Assembly (NCBI RefSeq): GCF_000715015.1
Contig: NZ_JMIW01000005.1
Span: forward strand, 62,001 to 126,000
Direction: 5' to 3'
Length of the DNA: 64,000 nt
DNA from: Erythrobacter longus
GTDB taxonomy: Bacteria > Pseudomonadota > Alphaproteobacteria > Sphingomonadales > Sphingomonadaceae
The notes beneath the pieces were generated by a model. The model was not told where the DNA came from. It ran no database searches and saw nothing but the letters and a program-made list of their open reading frames with translations. The position numbers and the translations under genes were made by a program. Shown one piece after another: positions 61,263-64,000 of the stretch (positions are counted from its first letter, which is position 1; each line of letters begins with the position of its first letter).

Positions 61263-61595
61263 TCAGCGCGGCTCGACCGGGACCTGGGGCAAGAGCTCCA
61301 GATATTCCTCGCGGGTTTCCTCGGCATCTTTGCACGCGCCCTTATCGCCCGCGTTGCACGCCTGCCTCTCTTTGCTCATCCGCCGTTCGAGCTGGGCGAG
61401 CTTTTCTTCCCGCCTGCGAATTTCACGGCCGCGGTTTTCGTCGGCTTCCGATTGGCTGGTGGTCGCAACGTCCACCGCCTTGCTCGCCACGCGCACGGGC
61501 GCAGTTACCACATTGGCAGCGGTCCGGACCAGACAACCCGATAGGGTAAGCGATAGGATCGCCAGAGAAAGGACAAGTTGGGGGGTGGCGCGCAT
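61263..61595 (-). CDS. Small putative lipoprotein
   Basis: Protein of 110 residues with a lipobox (SLTLSGC near residue 21), a short Ala/Val segment LVRTAANVVTAPVRVASKAV, then a charged coiled-coil-like stretch (ENRGREIRRREEKLAQLERRMSKERQACNAGDKGACKDAEE) containing two cysteines. Its family is not recognised. Convergent with the Sua5-type gene, with 1 nt between the stop codons. Likely attached to the outer or inner membrane leaflet. Confidence 0.7.
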   Translation of the reverse strand: MRATPQLVLSLAILSLTLSGCLVRTAANVVTAPVRVASKAVDVATTSQSEADENRGREIRRREEKLAQLERRMSKERQACNAGDKGACKDAEETREEYLELLPQVPVEPR

Positions 61596-61679
61596 GTCGG
61601 CAATCTTGCCTGCCTCGCCTAAGATTGCAAGTCGGGGATTACCCCTGATCCCTTCCGCTTGTCGCCCTTTATGCTCGCG

Positions 61680-62456
61680 CTAGCTCGAACAGGTAAGCGA
61701 GCCGGACCCAGCGGCGTTTTCTGTACATTTGGCATCGCCCTTCACGCTGACGCTGCCAGAGCCCAGGATATTGGCCTCAACCTCGCCGTCGGATTGCAAG
61801 CTCACACTGCCAGAGCCTGCGATTGAAATCTCCGCGTCATCGGCTTTGAAGCCTGACAAATCAGCGCCGCCTGAGCCGCCCAAATTTACTTCCAATCGCT
61901 CCGCGCTGCCCGAACCTCCAAGCGTCACTTCGAGAGATTGCGCTGTGAGGGTACCAAATTTGGCGCTTCCCGAACCGCCGATGTTGACTTCAAGCGAGTT
62001 TACTTCGGCGTCTCCGCCGGTGAAATCACCCGAACCCAAGATCGAGATGTCCGCGTTTTCAGCAAGGTCTTGTGCTTCGATATTACCGCTCCCGGTGATC
62101 ACAATCTCGCTTGGCGCGGGCATGGTGATGCGGATGGTCGCAGCGTCACTGCCATCCCACATGTCACCTTCGCGCATGATACCAAGGGTTTTTTCATCAA
62201 GGACAAAGCGCAAGGCGGCCACCGCCTCGTCGCTGCCCTCGACATCAATGCTAAGTGTATCGCCGTGGGTTAGAATCACGTTATCCGATCCTGCAAGGAC
62301 CAGCTCAACGGGAGATGCTCCAACGATGTCGAGTTCAGACAGGGGTACGCCTTCCTCGCCGTTGATCGTCATGTCGACATCAAAACACCCGGCAAGGCCG
62401 AGGGCCAAAGGAAGCGATGTCAGGGCAAACAAGCGATTGCGGGGCAGAAACGACAT
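61680..62456 (-). CDS. Head-GIN-domain lipoprotein (DUF2807)
   Basis: Protein of 258 residues with a lipobox ALGLAGC at about residue 24. The rest is a repetitive beta-strand domain of the GIN/DUF2807 type in which Gly-Ser-Gly turns recur (IVITGSGNIEAQ, ISILGSGDFTGG, VNIGGSGSAKFG and further copies). This gives a right-handed beta-helix. Such proteins are envelope-associated in many bacteria and their role is not established. A strong terminator lies between it and carD. Confidence 0.9.
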   Translation of the reverse strand: MSFLPRNRLFALTSLPLALGLAGCFDVDMTINGEEGVPLSELDIVGASPVELVLAGSDNVILTHGDTLSIDVEGSDEAVAALRFVLDEKTLGIMREGDMWDGSDAATIRITMPAPSEIVITGSGNIEAQDLAENADISILGSGDFTGGDAEVNSLEVNIGGSGSAKFGTLTAQSLEVTLGGSGSAERLEVNLGGSGGADLSGFKADDAEISIAGSGSVSLQSDGEVEANILGSGSVSVKGDAKCTENAAGSGSLTCSS

Positions 62457-62532
62457 ACGAGAACTCCAACGAAGAACAGAGCGTATTACTGATGTAATAC
62501 ACTAGGATTGTGTGCGCAAGCTTGGCACAAAG

Positions 62533-62564
62533 AAAAAGGGCCACCCGATAGGGCAGCCCTTTTT
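62533..62564 (-). terminator. Bidirectional terminator after carD
   Basis: AAAAAGGGC (62533-62541) pairs with GCCCTTTTT (62556-62564), with a CCC/GGG pair inside. It lies 31 nt after the carD stop on the minus strand. Confidence 0.88.
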
Positions 62565-62594
62565 AATCTTTGTCAAAAGACTTGCGTCTGAAGC

Positions 62595-63128
62595 CTAGCC
62601 CTCGTCAGCGCTCTCGTAATATTGCGGCGCGTGCTCACGCAGCACTTCGAGGATTTTCCCAAGAGCGGTCGCTTCGTCGGTTTCTTCCATTGCGCCCAAT
62701 TCGCGCGCAAGTCGGCTGGATGCCGCTTCGAAGATTTGCCGTTCAGAGTAGCTTTGCTCTGGTTGATCGTCCGGGCGGAACAGGTCGCGGGTGACTTCTG
62801 CGATCAGGACAATTTCGCCTGAGTTGATCTTCGCTTCGTATTCCTGCGCGCGGCGTGACCACATGGTGCGCTTCACCTTGGGTTTGCCTTTGAGCGTTTC
62901 CATCGCCTCTTTGAGGGTCTTGTCGCTGGAGAGCTTGCGCATCCCGATGGATTCAACCTTGTTGGTTGGCACGCGCAGCGTCATGCGCTCTTTTTCGAAG
63001 CGGAGAACATACAGCTCCAGCTGCATACCGGCGATCTCTTCGTTTTGAAGCTCGATCACGCGGCCAACGCCGTGCTTTGGGTAAACAACATAATCGCCTA
63101 CAGTGAAGGCGGGCGCATTGCTTGCCAT
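62595..63128 (-). CDS. carD: CarD-type transcription regulator
   Basis: Protein of 177 residues. N-terminal RNA-polymerase-interacting Tudor-like domain (FTVGDYVVYPKHGVGRVIELQNEEIAGMQLELYVL) and C-terminal DNA-binding helical domain (RAQEYEAKINSGEIVLIAEVTRDLFRPDDQPEQSYSERQIFEAASSRLARELG). It stabilises open promoter complexes. ATG 63128 is preceded by AAAGGA at 7 nt. In related bacteria the same gene pair with fdxA is found, as here. Confidence 0.94.
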   Translation of the reverse strand: MASNAPAFTVGDYVVYPKHGVGRVIELQNEEIAGMQLELYVLRFEKERMTLRVPTNKVESIGMRKLSSDKTLKEAMETLKGKPKVKRTMWSRRAQEYEAKINSGEIVLIAEVTRDLFRPDDQPEQSYSERQIFEAASSRLARELGAMEETDEATALGKILEVLREHAPQYYESADEG

Positions 63129-63437
63129 GCGAATTCCTTTCTTTGGGCCCCAGCAAAAAGGTCCTAACCCCCAATTCTGATCTAGCGGGGATTCGACAAA
63201 AGCCCTGGTTTTCCAGCACCCGCATACAATGAGGCGAGGGCTGCGAACTGACTGATATCAAATTGTAATTGCTGGTATGTGGCCTTTCCAATTGTCACAC
63301 CCTGCACCCAGCCCGATCTAGGGACGATTGGTGCGGTTGCATCATTATATAGCACACTTGCAACAAAATTACGAGTCGTAGAAATGGCGGCCGTCAAAAG
63401 GAGCGAGATTTAGTCACCTTCACGCAGTTGCGTCGGC
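63129..63437. other. Gap upstream of carD without a convincing gene
   Basis: This 309-nt stretch holds a 71-codon leftward frame at 63182-63397 with no recognised pattern; its composition does not read like a conserved protein. The carD promoter must be here. No repeat or RNA was recognised. Confidence 0.5.
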
Positions 63438-63776
63438 TCAGTCCCCTTCGCCGGGTGCTTCAGAAAAGTACTTCTCGAACTTGCCTTCTTCGCCCTTATG
63501 CTCATCGGCATCGGCGGGCGGTTCTTTCTGGCTGGTGATATTGGGCCATTCAGCAGAAAACTTGGTGTTCAGCTCAAGCCATTTTTCAAGGCCGTCTTCT
63601 GTATCAGGCAAAATCGCTTCGGCTGGGCATTCAGGCTCACAAACGCCGCAATCGATGCATTCCGCGGGGTTGATGACGAGCATATTCTCGCCTTCATAGA
63701 AGCAATCGACCGGGCACACTTCCACGCAGTCGGTGTATTTGCATTTGATGCAGTCATCGGTGACGACGTAGGTCAT
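63438..63776 (-). CDS. fdxA: FdxA, 7Fe ferredoxin
   Basis: Ferredoxin of 112 residues carrying [3Fe-4S] and [4Fe-4S] clusters. Cysteines occur in [19 protein letters not shown] (9-25) and [13 protein letters not shown] (40-50). The C-terminal ~60 residues are acidic with the family pattern [14 protein letters not shown] cytosolic electron carrier. It depends on Fe-S assembly from the SUF genes at the other end of the window. Confidence 0.95.
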   Translation of the reverse strand: MTYVVTDDCIKCKYTDCVEVCPVDCFYEGENMLVINPAECIDCGVCEPECPAEAILPDTEDGLEKWLELNTKFSAEWPNITSQKEPPADADEHKGEEGKFEKYFSEAPGEGD

Positions 63777-63864
63777 TTAAAATGCGTCTTTCTTTACGTC
63801 CAAAGCGCGCGAACCGCGCATGGGTCAGGAATCACAAGTTTTGCGCTGCTAGGGGTAAGTGGGC

Positions 63865-64000
63865 CTAGTGGTCAAGGCCACTATTGATGCCGCGATCATA
63901 CTCACAATAGAACGTCTTAGCTAAATCGGGCGATGCACGCCGCTTAGGTATGGCTACTATTTCGATGATGCGCACTTCGCCGCCCACGGCCAAAGTCAGC
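63865..64000 (-). CDS. C-terminal part of an S4-domain RNA-binding protein (Hsp15-like)
   Basis: The frame is open to the right edge and ends with TAG at 63865-63867. The visible 44 residues, LTLAVGGEVRIIEIVAIPKRRASP and a short tail, match the strand after the S4 domain of Hsp15-like proteins that bind stalled 50S subunits. Its order with fdxA and carD fits other sphingomonads. Only the C-terminus is visible, so the call is tentative. Confidence 0.62.
   Translation of the reverse strand, partial: LTLAVGGEVRIIEIVAIPKRRASPDLAKTFYCEYDRGINSGLDH

Noticed and set aside
63182..63397. 71-codon minus-strand frame upstream of carD
   Set aside because: No family pattern and no good start context; could be real but unsupported.

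Overview
The window looks like chromosomal DNA of an alphaproteobacterium of the order Sphingomonadales, most likely the Erythrobacteraceae/Sphingomonadaceae group. This is inferred from gene content and order, not from a database search. Pointers are a SUF operon headed by an Rrf2-type regulator, a fused ThiS-ThiG, HemJ in place of HemG/HemY, a PopZ-like DUF2497 protein, UrcA and CarD proteins, and the conserved block dnaQ-coaE-aroE-maf-ppsR / hemE-hemJ-rho-mnmE-mnmG-rsmG-parA-parB. Gene density is high, most genes are housekeeping, and there are no insertion sequences, prophage genes, CRISPR arrays or tRNA/rRNA genes that I can see.

Layout. 0-8.2 kb: a leftward SUF iron-sulfur assembly operon (regulator, sufB, sufC, sufD, sufS, sufT, sufA). 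Three small exported-looking proteins and a DUF559 protein are inserted between the suf genes, mostly through 4-nt overlaps. 8.3-20.3 kb: an AraC-type regulator, pyrD, a lipoprotein gamma-glutamyltransferase, an acyl-CoA ligase, thiSG, ctaA, cutA, rplM-rpsI and a phosphoesterase. 20.6-32.2 kb: UrcA, a LytTR two-component pair, fumC, a PCMT-like protein with a TolC-type channel and a PopZ-like protein, an S9 peptidase, a CBS protein, an A-type Fe-S carrier and exonuclease III. 32.2-38.8 kb: leftward cell wall hydrolase, DUF1491, thioesterase, ptsN, hpf, dnaQ, coaE, aroE, maf and ppsR-like genes.

The intergenic stretch 38846-39177 is the best candidate for the chromosomal replication origin. 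Genes point away from it on both sides, it lies next to hemE as in Caulobacter, and it has an AT-rich segment, degenerate DnaA-box-like words and four GANTC sites. To its right (39.2-49.6 kb) lie hemE, hemJ, rho, a stand-alone BLUF photoreceptor, mnmE, mnmG, rsmG, parA and parB. Three perfect 16-bp parS palindromes lie in and just before mnmG and rsmG. Origin, parS and ParAB therefore form one replication-segregation hub.

49.6-54.3 kb holds a three-gene surface-structure cluster: a DUF4402 pilin-like protein, a PapD-like chaperone and a 923-residue usher-like outer-membrane protein. It has a structured leader and a strong internal terminator, and is the most likely poorly described system here. 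54.3-64 kb carries a glycine-zipper protein, free-methionine-sulfoxide reductase, a PQQ-type sugar dehydrogenase, a DUF815 ATPase, an acyl-CoA dehydrogenase, a Sua5-type threonylcarbamoyl-AMP synthase, two lipoproteins, CarD, a 7Fe ferredoxin and the tail of an S4 RNA-binding protein.
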